From Solihabitans fulvus (lineage in GTDB: Bacteria; Actinomycetota; Actinomycetes; Mycobacteriales; Pseudonocardiaceae), in assembly GCF_008386585.1 (NCBI RefSeq), contig NZ_VUOB01000021.1, positions 186,001 to 250,000 of the forward strand: 64,000 nucleotides of DNA. The letters are read 5' to 3'. The notes beneath the pieces were generated by a model. That model searched no databases. It was not told the origin of the DNA and saw only the letters and a program-made list of their open reading frames with translations. Shown piece after piece: positions 16,261 to 24,737 of the stretch (within the stretch, counting starts at the first letter, position 1; every line of letters starts with the position of its first letter). The position numbers and the translations under genes were made by a program.

Positions 16261-17451
16261 ATGACGGGCATCGGATCCACCTCGGCGGCACGCAGCGCGG
16301 TGGTGGTCGGCGCGGGCATCTGCGGCCTGACCTCGGCGGCCGCGCTCGCCGGGCGCGGCTGGCGGGTCACGATCCTGGAAAGGGCCAAGGACCTCGCCGG
16401 CATCCAGACGGCCGGCGCGCTGCACCTGTGGACCAACGCCATGCTGGCCCTGCGGCGGCTCGGGCTGGCCGAGGCGGTCGAGGCCGTCGGCCTGCCCATC
16501 GAGCAGACCGAGTACCGCGACCACCGGGGCCGCGTGCTCGCCACGTGGCCGGTCGGCCGGATCGCCCGCGAGCACGGCGTGACCGACCTGGCCCTCGGCC
16601 GCAAGGACCTGCACGACGCCCTCGCCCGCGCCGCGCTCGACCGCCCCGGCGTGCGGCTGCACCTCGGCGTCGAGTGCACGGGAGCCACCCAGGACGACAC
16701 CGGGGTCCTGGTCACCCTCGACGACGGCCGGACGCTCGCCGCCGACCTGCTGGTGGCCGCCGACGGCATCCGCTCCGGCCTGCGCGCGGCGCTGGTCGCG
16801 CCGACCCAGCCGCGCTACTCCGGCTACGGCCAGTGGCAGGCGGTGCTCGACCGGGACCACGCCGCCGGGCTGCTGCCCGTCGGCGTGGAGCGGATCATGT
16901 TCGGCCGGGGCCGCCGAGCGGTCGTGCACCACGTGCGCGGCGGCCGCCTGCTGTGGGAGGGCATCCTCTACGGCCCGCCGGGCCGTGCCGCGCTGCGCGA
17001 GCGGAAGTCGTTGCTGCTGCGCGAACTCGCCGCGTTCGCCGGCCCGGTCCTCGCCGCGATCGAGGCCACCGCCGAGGGGGACATCGACGCCCAGGACGTC
17101 TACGACCTGCCGCCGCTGAACCGCTGGAGCACCGGGCGGATCACCCTGCTCGGCGACGCGGCGCACGCCATGACCACCAACCTCAGCCAGGGCGCCTGTC
17201 AGGGCATCGAGGACGCCGACGTGCTGTCCGAATGCCTGGCACGCGTCCCCGACATCCCCGAGGCACTGGCCGAGTACCAGCGTCGCAGGCTGGCCAGGAT
17301 CACCCCGCTGGCCAGGCGATCCCGGCGCGTGGCCGGCATCGGCGGCCTGTCCGGCCCGCTGAGCACCGGCGTCAGGGACTTCGTGATGGCCCGCGCCCTG
17401 AGCACCGTGGCGCTGCGCGACCACCGGAACTTCGTCGCGGCCATGCCATGA
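16261..17451 (+). CDS. FAD-dependent monooxygenase (PHBH-fold)
   Basis: 396 residues from ATG 16261, chosen because AGGGGG lies just upstream; an in-frame ATG at 16207 would place the palindrome region at the start codon. Motifs: VVVGAGICGLTSAAALAGRG (FAD), AADGIRSGLR (DG motif) and GDAAHAMTTNLSQGACQGIEDA (second FAD motif). Similar in size and layout to the monooxygenase at 13765-14937. It probably oxidises the polyketide chain. It opens the plus-strand arm that continues with an ABC exporter and a two-component system. Confidence 0.88.
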   Translation: MTGIGSTSAARSAVVVGAGICGLTSAAALAGRGWRVTILERAKDLAGIQTAGALHLWTNAMLALRRLGLAEAVEAVGLPIEQTEYRDHRGRVLATWPVGRIAREHGVTDLALGRKDLHDALARAALDRPGVRLHLGVECTGATQDDTGVLVTLDDGRTLAADLLVAADGIRSGLRAALVAPTQPRYSGYGQWQAVLDRDHAAGLLPVGVERIMFGRGRRAVVHHVRGGRLLWEGILYGPPGRAALRERKSLLLRELAAFAGPVLAAIEATAEGDIDAQDVYDLPPLNRWSTGRITLLGDAAHAMTTNLSQGACQGIEDADVLSECLARVPDIPEALAEYQRRRLARITPLARRSRRVAGIGGLSGPLSTGVRDFVMARALSTVALRDHRNFVAAMP

Positions 17452-17455
17452 CATC

Positions 17456-17527
17456 TGACAGTTGTCACACGGAGTCGCTGATTCGCGGCACTAACGGCGG
17501 CGGGGCGGGGTTCCTAGCGTGGCAGGC
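17456..17527 (+). promoter_or_regulatory. Probable promoter of the ABC exporter operon with a short inverted repeat
   Basis: TGACA (17456-17460) and TGTCA (17463-17467) form a 2-nt-spaced inverted repeat. A TAGCGT element at 17515-17520 fits an actinobacterial -10 box, only 8-13 nt before the ATG at 17528, so the message may be leaderless or nearly so. The same CTAGCGT block precedes the NmrA-like gene at 52174, which supports the promoter reading. Confidence 0.4.
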
Positions 17528-18409
17528 ATGACGGACATCGCGGTGTGGTTCGAGAGTGTCACGAAGAGCTTCGGCACGGTGCGCGCGGTCAACGGACTCG
17601 ACCTGCGGATCCGGGTCGGCGAGACGGTGGCCCTGCTCGGCGCCAACGGCGCTGGCAAGAGCACCACGGTCAACCTGCTGCTCGGCCTGTTCCCGCCGGA
17701 CGGCGGCCGGGTCAGGGTGCTGGACAGCGCGCCAAGGCAGGCGGTCGCGCAGGGTCGGATCGGCGCGATGCTCCAGGAGGGCGGCCTGATGCCGGGCGTG
17801 ACCGTCCAGGCGCTGCTTGGCTTCGCCAGGGAGCGCTATCCCGATCCGCTCCCGCTGGCCGAGGTGCTCGACCAGACCGGCCTGACCGAGGTCGCCGACC
17901 GGTACGTCGACCGGCTGTCCGGCGGGCAGACCCAGCGGCTTCGGTTCGCGCTGGCCATCGTCGGCGACCCTGAGCTGCTGGTGTTGGACGAGCCGACCGC
18001 CGCGATGGACGTCGAGTCGCGGCGCGCGTTCTGGGTGAACATGCGGGCCTACGCGGCGAAGGGCCGCACCGTGCTGTTCGCCACCCACTACCTGGACGAG
18101 GCCGACGAGAACGCGGACCGGATCGTGGTGGTCGCCGAGGGCGGGGTGGTAGCCGACGGGACCCCGGCCGAGATCAAGAGCGCGGCGGGCGGGCGCAGCG
18201 TTCGGTTCACCGTGGACGGTTCCGGCGCGGGCGACCTGCACCTGCTGCCCGGCGTCACCTCGGTCGAGGTGCGCGGGCGGACCGCCACGCTGCACACCGC
18301 CGACGCGGAACGCACGGTCCGCGCGCTGTTCGCCAGCCGCGACCGGGTTCGTGACATCGAGGTGACCGGCGCCGACCTCGAGGACGCCGTCCTCGCCCTG
18401 ACCAGCTGA
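17528..18409 (+). CDS. ABC transporter ATP-binding protein (drug-export type)
   Basis: 293 residues from ATG 17528 (a GTG at 17519 is possible). Walker A is GANGAGKST, the signature is LSGGQTQR, Walker B is LLVLDEPTAAMD, and the switch histidine lies in FATHYLDEADENADR. This matches the CcmA/DrrA-like ATPases of two-component drug exporters. It pairs with the permease encoded 10 nt downstream. Its position next to a PKS locus suggests self-resistance or product export beside the MMPL pump, under control of the following sensor kinase and regulator. Confidence 0.92.
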   Translation: MTDIAVWFESVTKSFGTVRAVNGLDLRIRVGETVALLGANGAGKSTTVNLLLGLFPPDGGRVRVLDSAPRQAVAQGRIGAMLQEGGLMPGVTVQALLGFARERYPDPLPLAEVLDQTGLTEVADRYVDRLSGGQTQRLRFALAIVGDPELLVLDEPTAAMDVESRRAFWVNMRAYAAKGRTVLFATHYLDEADENADRIVVVAEGGVVADGTPAEIKSAAGGRSVRFTVDGSGAGDLHLLPGVTSVEVRGRTATLHTADAERTVRALFASRDRVRDIEVTGADLEDAVLALTS

Positions 18410-18419
18410 CAGGAGAACG

Positions 18420-19169
18420 ATGATGGTGACCTACTGGCGCCTGGAAGTACTGCGGATGCTGCGCGACCGCCGGTTCCTGATCCTGATGTTGGTGCTGCCG
18501 GTGGGCATGTATCTGTTGTTCACCAACGTGTTCGGCCAGGAGGACCGCGCCGCCGCCCGGCCGGACGACGTGCTCGGCGTCGACGTCCGGCTGATGGTGT
18601 CGATGGCGGCGTTCGGCGCGATCGGCGCGGCCCTGTCCGCCACCGGTCCCCGCATCGCGCAGGAACGCGCCATCGGCTGGATGCGGCAGCTGCGCGTGAT
18701 GCCGATGCCGGCCAGGCAGGTGATCATCGCCAAGGTGCTCGCCGCCATGACGATGGCGCTGCCCGCGATCGTGTTGGTCGCCACGACCGCCGTGCTCGCC
18801 CACGGCGTGCGCCTGGCCGCCTGGCAGTGGCTGGCCATCGGCGGAATGCTGTGGCTGGGCACCGCGCCGTTCGCGGCGCTCGGCGTGTGGATCGGCTACC
18901 TCGCCGACGGCGACTCGGCCTTCGCCGTCATGTACGGCGTCTATCTCGCGCTGTCCGCGCTCGGCGGGCTGTGGATGCCGGTGCACGTGCTCCCGTCGGT
19001 GCTCCAGGACATCGCGCCGATGCTGCCGTCGAACCGGTTCGCCGAACTGGGCTGGAACGTCGCCGCCGGCACCGGGCCCTCGATGCTCGGCGTCGCGGTC
19101 CTCGCGGGCTGGCTGGTGGTCTTCGCGGCCCTCGCGCTGCTGGGCTACCGCCGTAGAATCGCCGCATGA
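18420..19169 (+). CDS. ABC-2 type permease
   Basis: 249 residues with about six membrane helices (for example residues 18-35, 58-76, 102-128, 136-158, 165-185 and 222-243). It lacks an ATPase domain and matches the ABC-2/DrrB-like permease layout. The ribosome site AGGAGA precedes two adjacent ATG codons (18420 and 18423); either may be used. It overlaps the histidine kinase by 4 nt (ATGA). ABC exporter plus DesK/DesR-like pair is a common stress- or drug-responsive module. Confidence 0.9.
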   Translation: MMVTYWRLEVLRMLRDRRFLILMLVLPVGMYLLFTNVFGQEDRAAARPDDVLGVDVRLMVSMAAFGAIGAALSATGPRIAQERAIGWMRQLRVMPMPARQVIIAKVLAAMTMALPAIVLVATTAVLAHGVRLAAWQWLAIGGMLWLGTAPFAALGVWIGYLADGDSAFAVMYGVYLALSALGGLWMPVHVLPSVLQDIAPMLPSNRFAELGWNVAAGTGPSMLGVAVLAGWLVVFAALALLGYRRRIAA

Positions 19170-20365
19170 AGGGTCCTCCCGGCTCGGACTCCTTCGCCAC
19201 CCGCGCGTCCGTGTTCGGCGCCACCTCCGCCATCACCGGCGAGCCCGGTCGGTGGCGTCGGGTGTTGTGGTTCGGCTGGATCGCCGTGTGGCTGGGCTTC
19301 CTGGTCATGCCGATCGGCGACCTCGCCGGCCGGGGCCTCGGCGCAGGCCCGACCGCGGCCGCCTTCCTGGCGCTCGCACTCTCCTCGGCGCTGTGGTTGC
19401 GGGTGCTCTGGCTGGCCCTGGCCACCGCGGCGCCCCCTCGCGCGATCGGCCGGTGGCTCGGCTGCCTCGCCGCGCTCGATCTCCTGCTCGGCCTCGGCTT
19501 CGGGGGCAGCTGGGTCGGGCTGTTCATCTACCTCAGCATCGCCTTCGCCGTGGCGCTGCCGCTGCGCTGGGTGCTGCCGGCGGTCGTCGCCATGACGGTG
19601 CTCGCCGTGCTGCGCTCGTGGCTCGGCCACGAGGACGTCGACACGATCGGCACCCGGCTGTTCCTGGTGCTCTTCCTCGGCCTGATGATGGGCTTCTACC
19701 GGCGGATGATGCTGCTGGTCATCGAGCTGCGCGAGGCCAGGGTCGCGCGGGCCAGGCTGGCCGTCAACGAGGAACGGCTCAGGTTCGCCAGGGACCTGCA
19801 CGACCTGCTCGGCCACAGCCTCTCCACGATCGCGCTCAAGACGCAGCTCGCGCGGCGCCTGCTGGAACACGACGCCTCGGCCGCGGCCCGCGAGATCGAC
19901 GACGTCGGCGCGGTCACCCAGCAGGCGCTCGTCGAGGTCCGCGAGGCGGTGACCGGCTACCGGCAGCGGAGCATGAGCGCCGAGCTGGACACCGCGCGGT
20001 CCGCGCTGGCCTCGGCCGGCATCGACGTGCGCGTGCAGGCCGACGGCGACGCGCTGCCCTCGGAGGCCGACGAACTGCTCGCGTGGGTCGTCCGGGAGGG
20101 CGCCACCAACGTGCTGCGGCACAGCCACGCGCAACACTGCCGGATCAGCCTGCGCCGCACGCCGGGCGCGGCGCGCCTGGAGATCCACGACGACGGCGCG
20201 GGATCGCCGGACGGACGGGGTCCCGGCAGCGGCCTCACCGGGCTGGCCGAACGGCTGACCGCCGTCGGTGGTCGGCTGGAGGCCGGCGCGGCGCCGGGAC
20301 GCGGGTTCAGCCTCACCGCGCACGTGCCGGTGGTCGGCTCGCCCGGCATCGCGGCGGCGCCATGA
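19166..20365 (+). CDS. Sensor histidine kinase (HisKA_3/NarL-DesK type)
   Basis: 399 residues. About five N-terminal membrane helices span residues 30-190 with no large extracellular domain, so it probably senses a membrane or membrane-bound signal. The phospho-acceptor is His212 in RDLHDLLGHSLS. The ATPase domain has VREGATNVLRHSHA (N box), HDDGAG and GSGLTGLAERL (G boxes). This is the HisKA_3 subfamily that pairs with LuxR-type regulators. It is coupled by 4-nt overlaps to both the permease and the response regulator. Confidence 0.92.
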   Translation: MKGPPGSDSFATRASVFGATSAITGEPGRWRRVLWFGWIAVWLGFLVMPIGDLAGRGLGAGPTAAAFLALALSSALWLRVLWLALATAAPPRAIGRWLGCLAALDLLLGLGFGGSWVGLFIYLSIAFAVALPLRWVLPAVVAMTVLAVLRSWLGHEDVDTIGTRLFLVLFLGLMMGFYRRMMLLVIELREARVARARLAVNEERLRFARDLHDLLGHSLSTIALKTQLARRLLEHDASAAAREIDDVGAVTQQALVEVREAVTGYRQRSMSAELDTARSALASAGIDVRVQADGDALPSEADELLAWVVREGATNVLRHSHAQHCRISLRRTPGAARLEIHDDGAGSPDGRGPGSGLTGLAERLTAVGGRLEAGAAPGRGFSLTAHVPVVGSPGIAAAP

Positions 20366-20967
20366 TCCGGATCCTGCTGGCCGAGGACCAGGGCATGGTG
20401 CGCGACGCCCTGGCCACCCTGCTCGACCTCGAACCCGACCTCGAGGTCGTCGCCCAGGTGTCCGCGGGCGACCAGGTGGTGCCCGTGGCGCTCGGCGCCA
20501 ACCCGGACATCGCCCTGCTGGACATCGAGATGCCCGGCCTTGACGGACTGGCCGCCGCCGCGGCGCTGCGGGCGGCGCTGCCCGCGTGCCGGGTGCTCAT
20601 CCTCACCACGTTCGGGCGGCCGGGATATCTGCGCAGGGCAATGGAATCCGGTGCCAGCGGCTTCCTGGTCAAGGACGGCCCGGTCGGCCAGCTCGCGGAC
20701 GCGATCCGCCGGGTCCTGCGGGGCGAACGCGTCATCAACCCCGCGCTGGCCGCCGCCGCGCTGTCCGCGGGGCCGAACCCGTTGTCGGCGCGAGAGCGCG
20801 ACGTGCTCGCCGCCGCGGCCGACGGCTCGACCGTCACCGACATCGCCAGGCAGCTGCACCTGTCGCACGGCACGATCCGCAACTACCTCTCGTCCGCCAT
20901 CCAGAAAACGGGCGCACGCAACAGGGTCGAGGCCACCCGCACGGCCCACGAACACGGCTGGCTCTGA
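20362..20967 (+). CDS. Two-component response regulator, NarL/LuxR family
   Basis: 201 residues. Receiver domain (about 1-120) has the acidic pair Glu8-Asp9, phospho-acceptor Asp54 (LLDIEMPGLDG) and Lys in FLVKDG. The C-terminal LuxR helix-turn-helix reads LSARERDVLAAAADGSTVTD, then IARQLHLSHGTIRNYLSSAI. It is the partner of the kinase that it overlaps (ATGA). It probably activates the ABC exporter operon in response to the product or membrane stress (inference). Confidence 0.93.
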   Translation: MIRILLAEDQGMVRDALATLLDLEPDLEVVAQVSAGDQVVPVALGANPDIALLDIEMPGLDGLAAAAALRAALPACRVLILTTFGRPGYLRRAMESGASGFLVKDGPVGQLADAIRRVLRGERVINPALAAAALSAGPNPLSARERDVLAAAADGSTVTDIARQLHLSHGTIRNYLSSAIQKTGARNRVEATRTAHEHGWL

Positions 20968-21011
20968 CGTCTATCTCAGGGTGCTCAGCCCCATCACCCA
21001 CCTGACACCCA

Positions 21012-21076
21012 CAGGCAAGTACTTGCCTGAGAGGCAAGCGTGAAGTAGCTTTCCCCTCAGGCAAGTACTTTCCCTG
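21012..21076. promoter_or_regulatory. Perfect 18-bp palindrome and a second degraded copy: operator pair of the following operon
   Basis: CAGGCAAGTACTTGCCTG at 21012-21029 is a perfect palindrome. CAGGCAAGTACTTTCCCTG at 21058-21076 is a second, imperfect copy 46 nt on, ending 13 nt before the first start codon. AGGCAAG also recurs at 21032-21038. The operon ends with a winged-helix regulator, so autoregulation through these sites is likely. The second copy overlaps the likely transcription start and ribosome site region, as expected for a repressor. Confidence 0.65.
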
Positions 21077-21089
21077 GGGAGGAAGAACG

Positions 21090-21554
21090 ATGGTGACCAC
21101 GGACCAAGGGCCGGCGCGGAAACCGATCCAACAGCAGGTCAGGGGCCTGCCAGTGTGGTATTTCGTACTGGCCGGTCTGCTCGTGGCCAGTTTCGACATC
21201 AGTAGCCAGTTCCGCTCGAACTACCCACTGGTCGCAGCGCTGCCACTGGTCCTCATCGCGCTGCACGTCACGCTCTGGTTCCTGATGCTTTCGCGCCGCC
21301 GCCGGTACATCCGCTCGGTGTGGCGCTCGCCGAGGGCCCGGCTCCTGGTCGTGCTGTTGTTCGGCGCTCGCCTGCTCCTCCAACTGGTCCTGACCCGAGT
21401 GACGAACGGCGTTGCCCCGCTGCACACCTACGCGCACCTGATCATGGGATTGGCGCTGCTGGTGCTGACCACGACGGGCGCGTGGTTTGATCAGTGGCTG
21501 ATCCTGCGCACCGTGAACAGGCGCACCGAACAGACGGAGGAGCGACCACAGTGA
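21090..21554 (+). CDS. Four-helix integral membrane protein
   Basis: 154 residues, ribosome site GGGGAGGAAG just upstream. Hydrophobic segments lie at about 23-40, 48-68, 85-102 and 116-134, with a basic loop (SRRRRYIRS) after helix 2. I do not recognise a family. It overlaps the next gene (GTGA) and belongs to a three-gene operon of two small membrane proteins and a winged-helix regulator, which suggests a regulated envelope function. Confidence 0.75.
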   Translation: MVTTDQGPARKPIQQQVRGLPVWYFVLAGLLVASFDISSQFRSNYPLVAALPLVLIALHVTLWFLMLSRRRRYIRSVWRSPRARLLVVLLFGARLLLQLVLTRVTNGVAPLHTYAHLIMGLALLVLTTTGAWFDQWLILRTVNRRTEQTEERPQ

Positions 21555-22015
21555 ACGAGCCAACGCCGGCCGAGGCGGCGGCGGCGCTGCGCGCGGTCCA
21601 CGAGGGCAAGGAACAGGTGATCAAGTCCGCCTCGGGGTCCCGGTGGATGTGGATCATCAGCGGCCTTGTCGCGTTCCTCTACAGCGCGGCCAACGACCTG
21701 TTCCCTGCGGAACGAGGCTGGCTGGGCTTGCCCGTGGTGGCCATGTGCCTCGTGCTGGCCCTGAGCTTGCGCACCCGGGTGGGCGGCACCCTGCTCGGCC
21801 GGCCGGTCATGGTGTCCAGCCGCAATCTTCCGCTCACCTGGCGGCTGCTGCGCATGGCGCCCATCTTCGGCATCGCGATCGCCGTGGCTCTGATCATCCA
21901 GTTGTTCCATGTGCCGCACGGCGGCATCTACTACGGCGCGCTCGCCGGGCTCTACATCATCTTCCTTGGCCCCCGGTTCCAGCTGTGGGTACTGCGCCGG
22001 CAGAACAGGGACTGA
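21551..22015 (+). CDS. Four-helix integral membrane protein
   Basis: 154 residues from a GTG overlapping the previous stop. A soluble N-terminal stretch of about 25 residues (EAAAALRAVHEGKEQV) precedes four hydrophobic segments (about 36-51, 60-76, 100-120 and 128-146). No family recognised. Same length as its neighbour but not obviously homologous. The following regulator begins 6 nt after its stop. Confidence 0.75.
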   Translation: MNEPTPAEAAAALRAVHEGKEQVIKSASGSRWMWIISGLVAFLYSAANDLFPAERGWLGLPVVAMCLVLALSLRTRVGGTLLGRPVMVSSRNLPLTWRLLRMAPIFGIAIAVALIIQLFHVPHGGIYYGALAGLYIIFLGPRFQLWVLRRQNRD

Positions 22016-22020
22016 GGGCG

Positions 22021-22347
22021 GTGGCCGAGCTTGACCAGCTCCTGCTGGACCCGACGAGACTGGCTATCGTCTCCCTGCTTTCCGCCGCGGACTGGGCCGA
22101 GTTCGGGTTCGTCCGGGACTCGGTGAAGCTCTCCGACTCCGCACTGTCCAAACAGGTCACAACACTGTCCAAGAACGACTATGTCGAAGTCCGCAAGGGT
22201 TACGTCGGCAAGCGGCCACGCACCTGGCTCAACCTCACCGACACCGGCCGCGACAAACTGGCCGAGCACATCTCCGCCCTCCAGGCCATCGCCGAGAAAG
22301 CCCGATCGGACGGCGCCCATCATCCTCGCGGCGAGAGTGTCCCCTAA
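22021..22347 (+). CDS. Winged-helix transcriptional regulator (HTH_34/MarR-like)
   Basis: 108 residues from GTG 22021. The sequence LLLDPTRLAIVSLLSAADWAE, then SDSALSKQVTTLSKNDYVEV and GKRPRTWLNLTDTGRDKL matches the small single-domain winged-helix regulators (PF13601 type) that often sit beside membrane-protein genes. Recognition helix is around SALSKQVTTL. It is the last gene of the operon and the natural candidate for binding the palindrome at 21012-21029. Confidence 0.85.
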   Translation: MAELDQLLLDPTRLAIVSLLSAADWAEFGFVRDSVKLSDSALSKQVTTLSKNDYVEVRKGYVGKRPRTWLNLTDTGRDKLAEHISALQAIAEKARSDGAHHPRGESVP

Positions 22348-22395
22348 ACCGAGCTCGCTTCCTCCCATGCCACAGGCGCTGCTCCGGTTTCCGAG

Positions 22396-24630
22396 TCAGC
22401 GAGAACGGGTCAACTGGTCCTGGAGTCGGGCATGCCGGAACTGGTAGACCGCGCCGGCCTGGCGCAGCACGCCGCGCCGGCACGCGTCGTCCAGGAACGC
22501 GGTGACCGCCCAGGGCAACCGCCCGGTCAACGGCAGCCAGAGGCGGGCAAGGGTCACCCACTGGCCCCACGCGGTCAGGCTGAGCCCGTACCCGATCCCG
22601 ACGCCGAACCCGACCACCAGGCCGAACACCAACCCGTCGAGGAGCCCGGCCCCGAGGCCGAACACCGGCGCCCACACCAGCGACTGGAAGAGCACCGTGG
22701 TGCGGTTCGCCCGCAACAGGTCGGTGGGGCTCGCGGTGGCGTGGACGTCGATGGGCACCTCGAACCGGCCCATCAGGCCGGCGACGAGCCCGCAGACGAC
22801 CCCGAGGGCCAGGCCGACACCGAGTCCGCCGGTCAGCCCGGCACCGTGCCCACCAATGATTTCGGCACTGACGCCGCCGGCGAGACCGAGCACGAGTCCG
22901 CCGGCCAGCCCGGCGGCGATGCCCAGCGCGAACCTCCGGACGAAACTCGCCCGCACACCCGTTGTCCTGCCAAGGATCTGTATTCGCACCCGCGACGGCT
23001 CGAACACGGCGGCGCCGAACACCAGCGCGAGGGCGTGTGCGAGCCCGAAGGCCACTCCCGTCGCCAGGCCGCCAGCGAGCCCGGACCCCAGCCCGGCCGC
23101 GAGCCCGTCGCCGAGCCCGTCGCCCAGCCCGTTCACCAGTCCGTTCAGCAGCCCGACCACGAGCGCGACCACCAGGACGCGCGACGAGCGGCGCATGGCG
23201 GTGCCCAGTTCCCACCAGGCGAGGTCGCGGGTGCCGAGCTGGTCGAGGTGCTGGGCGAGGTACCCAAGCCAGTGCCGGACGCGGTCCAGATCCCAGTGTC
23301 GCTGCGGTCCCGGCTGGGTGCGGTAGACCGTGGGGATGAAGTCGCCGAGCAGGTGGTCCTCGAGGGACTCCGGCGTGTCGAACCGGTTGGCGTCGAGCAG
23401 TTCCGCCGGGTCGCGGCCGGGTGTGTCGCTGTAGATGGCGCGAGCGAGCGCGACCATCAGCGGGGTCGTGAACACGGTGGCGAGATTGCTGCTCGTCGCG
23501 CGTCGGGGATGGTCGCGAAGCTCGGTCAGCACGGGATTCCACACGGGCGTCGCCGAGTCGTTCGCGCTCGTCCTGCGGGTGGTGCGCGGCAGGTAGTCGG
23601 TCAGATCGGCCAGGGTGAGGCCGGTCAGGTGCACGGCCGCAGCGGCGGTCAGCACGTCGGTCGCCCGCACCGCATCCGTGTACTCGTCGGGTCGGCTCGT
23701 CAGCACCAATGGCATGGGGTTCTTGCTGAGCGCGTCCAACGCCGCCCGGTGCAGGCCGGCGGCGATCTCGTCGAACCCGTCCAGGACCGGCAGGATGCGG
23801 CCGCCGTCCACCAGCGCGGCCTCCAGCGTCGACCCGCCGGGACCCGGCGCGACCAGCCCGTAGTCGCGGGCGAGGCGATCGGTCAGCCAGTCCCGCAGCG
23901 CGGTGGTGACGGGATTCCACGACCCGATGCTGAAGATCACCGGCACGGCGTCAGAGTGGCCGCGCAGGTTGAGCAGGTCGAGGACGAACCGCAGGGTGAG
24001 GATGGTCTTCCCGGAGCCCGCCTCGCCAAGCACGACCAGGCGACCGGACGGTATGCGCCGGTAGACGTCAACGACCTCGGTCAGCTGGCCGGTGAGGTCC
24101 AGTGGCGCGGCCTCGCCGCCGGGTGGGACTCCGCAGATGTTGGTCCAGTGGTCCGTCGTCTGCTCTAGCGCGTGCCGCCACCGCACCGGCAGCGGAAACG
24201 GGTCCTGGATCTGCCGCAGTTCCTCCTCACGCTGCCAGCGTGCGCGGACCGCCTGCGCGAGTTCGTTCGTGGCCGCGGCCAACGGATCGAAGGGCTGCTC
24301 GACGACGGAGGCGGCCGGCTCCTCGACGACCGGGCCGGCCGACTCCTCGACGACGGGGTCGGCCGGCTGCTCGAGGGCGGAGTCGGTCGGGGCGGGCTCG
24401 GGACGGATCGGGCCGACGGCCGCGTCCAGCAACTCCTGCCGTTCGCCCGGTTTCAGGTCGAGTGTGTCGGCCAACCGCCGCACCGTGGCCATCCGTGGTT
24501 CGGCGCGTTGGCCCGTCTCGAGTCCACGGATGGTGCGGACGGACACGCCGGAGCGATCCGCCATGCCCTCCTGCGTCAGTCCTGCTTCGAGCCGCAGCTG
24601 CCGCAGCCGCGTGCCGAACCGGCTAGTCAA
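22396..24630 (-). CDS. XRE-HTH / NACHT NTPase with glycine-zipper membrane tail
   Basis: 744 residues. Residues 1-65 are a Cro/CI-type helix-turn-helix (LRLEAGLTQEGMADRSGVSV). A linker of about 75-110 has repeats of the EQPAD/EEPAA type. The NACHT core has Walker A GEAGSGKT and Walker B ILPVLDGFDEIA. From about residue 480 a long hydrophobic region has Gly every fourth residue (GLVNGLGDGLGDGLAAGLGSG), a glycine-zipper pattern. The tail has the block SLTAWGQWVTLARLWLPLTG, shared with the NACHT protein at 44685-46802. STAND/NACHT proteins are often antiphage sensors, and the zipper region may be a membrane effector (inference). Confidence 0.85.
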   Translation of the reverse strand: MTSRFGTRLRQLRLEAGLTQEGMADRSGVSVRTIRGLETGQRAEPRMATVRRLADTLDLKPGERQELLDAAVGPIRPEPAPTDSALEQPADPVVEESAGPVVEEPAASVVEQPFDPLAAATNELAQAVRARWQREEELRQIQDPFPLPVRWRHALEQTTDHWTNICGVPPGGEAAPLDLTGQLTEVVDVYRRIPSGRLVVLGEAGSGKTILTLRFVLDLLNLRGHSDAVPVIFSIGSWNPVTTALRDWLTDRLARDYGLVAPGPGGSTLEAALVDGGRILPVLDGFDEIAAGLHRAALDALSKNPMPLVLTSRPDEYTDAVRATDVLTAAAAVHLTGLTLADLTDYLPRTTRRTSANDSATPVWNPVLTELRDHPRRATSSNLATVFTTPLMVALARAIYSDTPGRDPAELLDANRFDTPESLEDHLLGDFIPTVYRTQPGPQRHWDLDRVRHWLGYLAQHLDQLGTRDLAWWELGTAMRRSSRVLVVALVVGLLNGLVNGLGDGLGDGLAAGLGSGLAGGLATGVAFGLAHALALVFGAAVFEPSRVRIQILGRTTGVRASFVRRFALGIAAGLAGGLVLGLAGGVSAEIIGGHGAGLTGGLGVGLALGVVCGLVAGLMGRFEVPIDVHATASPTDLLRANRTTVLFQSLVWAPVFGLGAGLLDGLVFGLVVGFGVGIGYGLSLTAWGQWVTLARLWLPLTGRLPWAVTAFLDDACRRGVLRQAGAVYQFRHARLQDQLTRSR

Positions 24631-24737
24631 GTCAGCGCCCTTCGGACCGGGTTTCTCCTGGCCCGGACCTTATCGGGGGACCACCGGTCACAAGTTGCCG
24701 GTTGCTGACCTGCCCCCGAATGGACTACCCACGGCCG

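Noticed and set aside
22550..23160. Repetitive-looking DNA (GAGCCCG/CAGCCCG units) suggesting a tandem repeat or CRISPR-like array
   Set aside because: It is the coding sequence of the Gly-every-fourth-residue membrane segment of the NACHT protein; no regular repeat-spacer structure.
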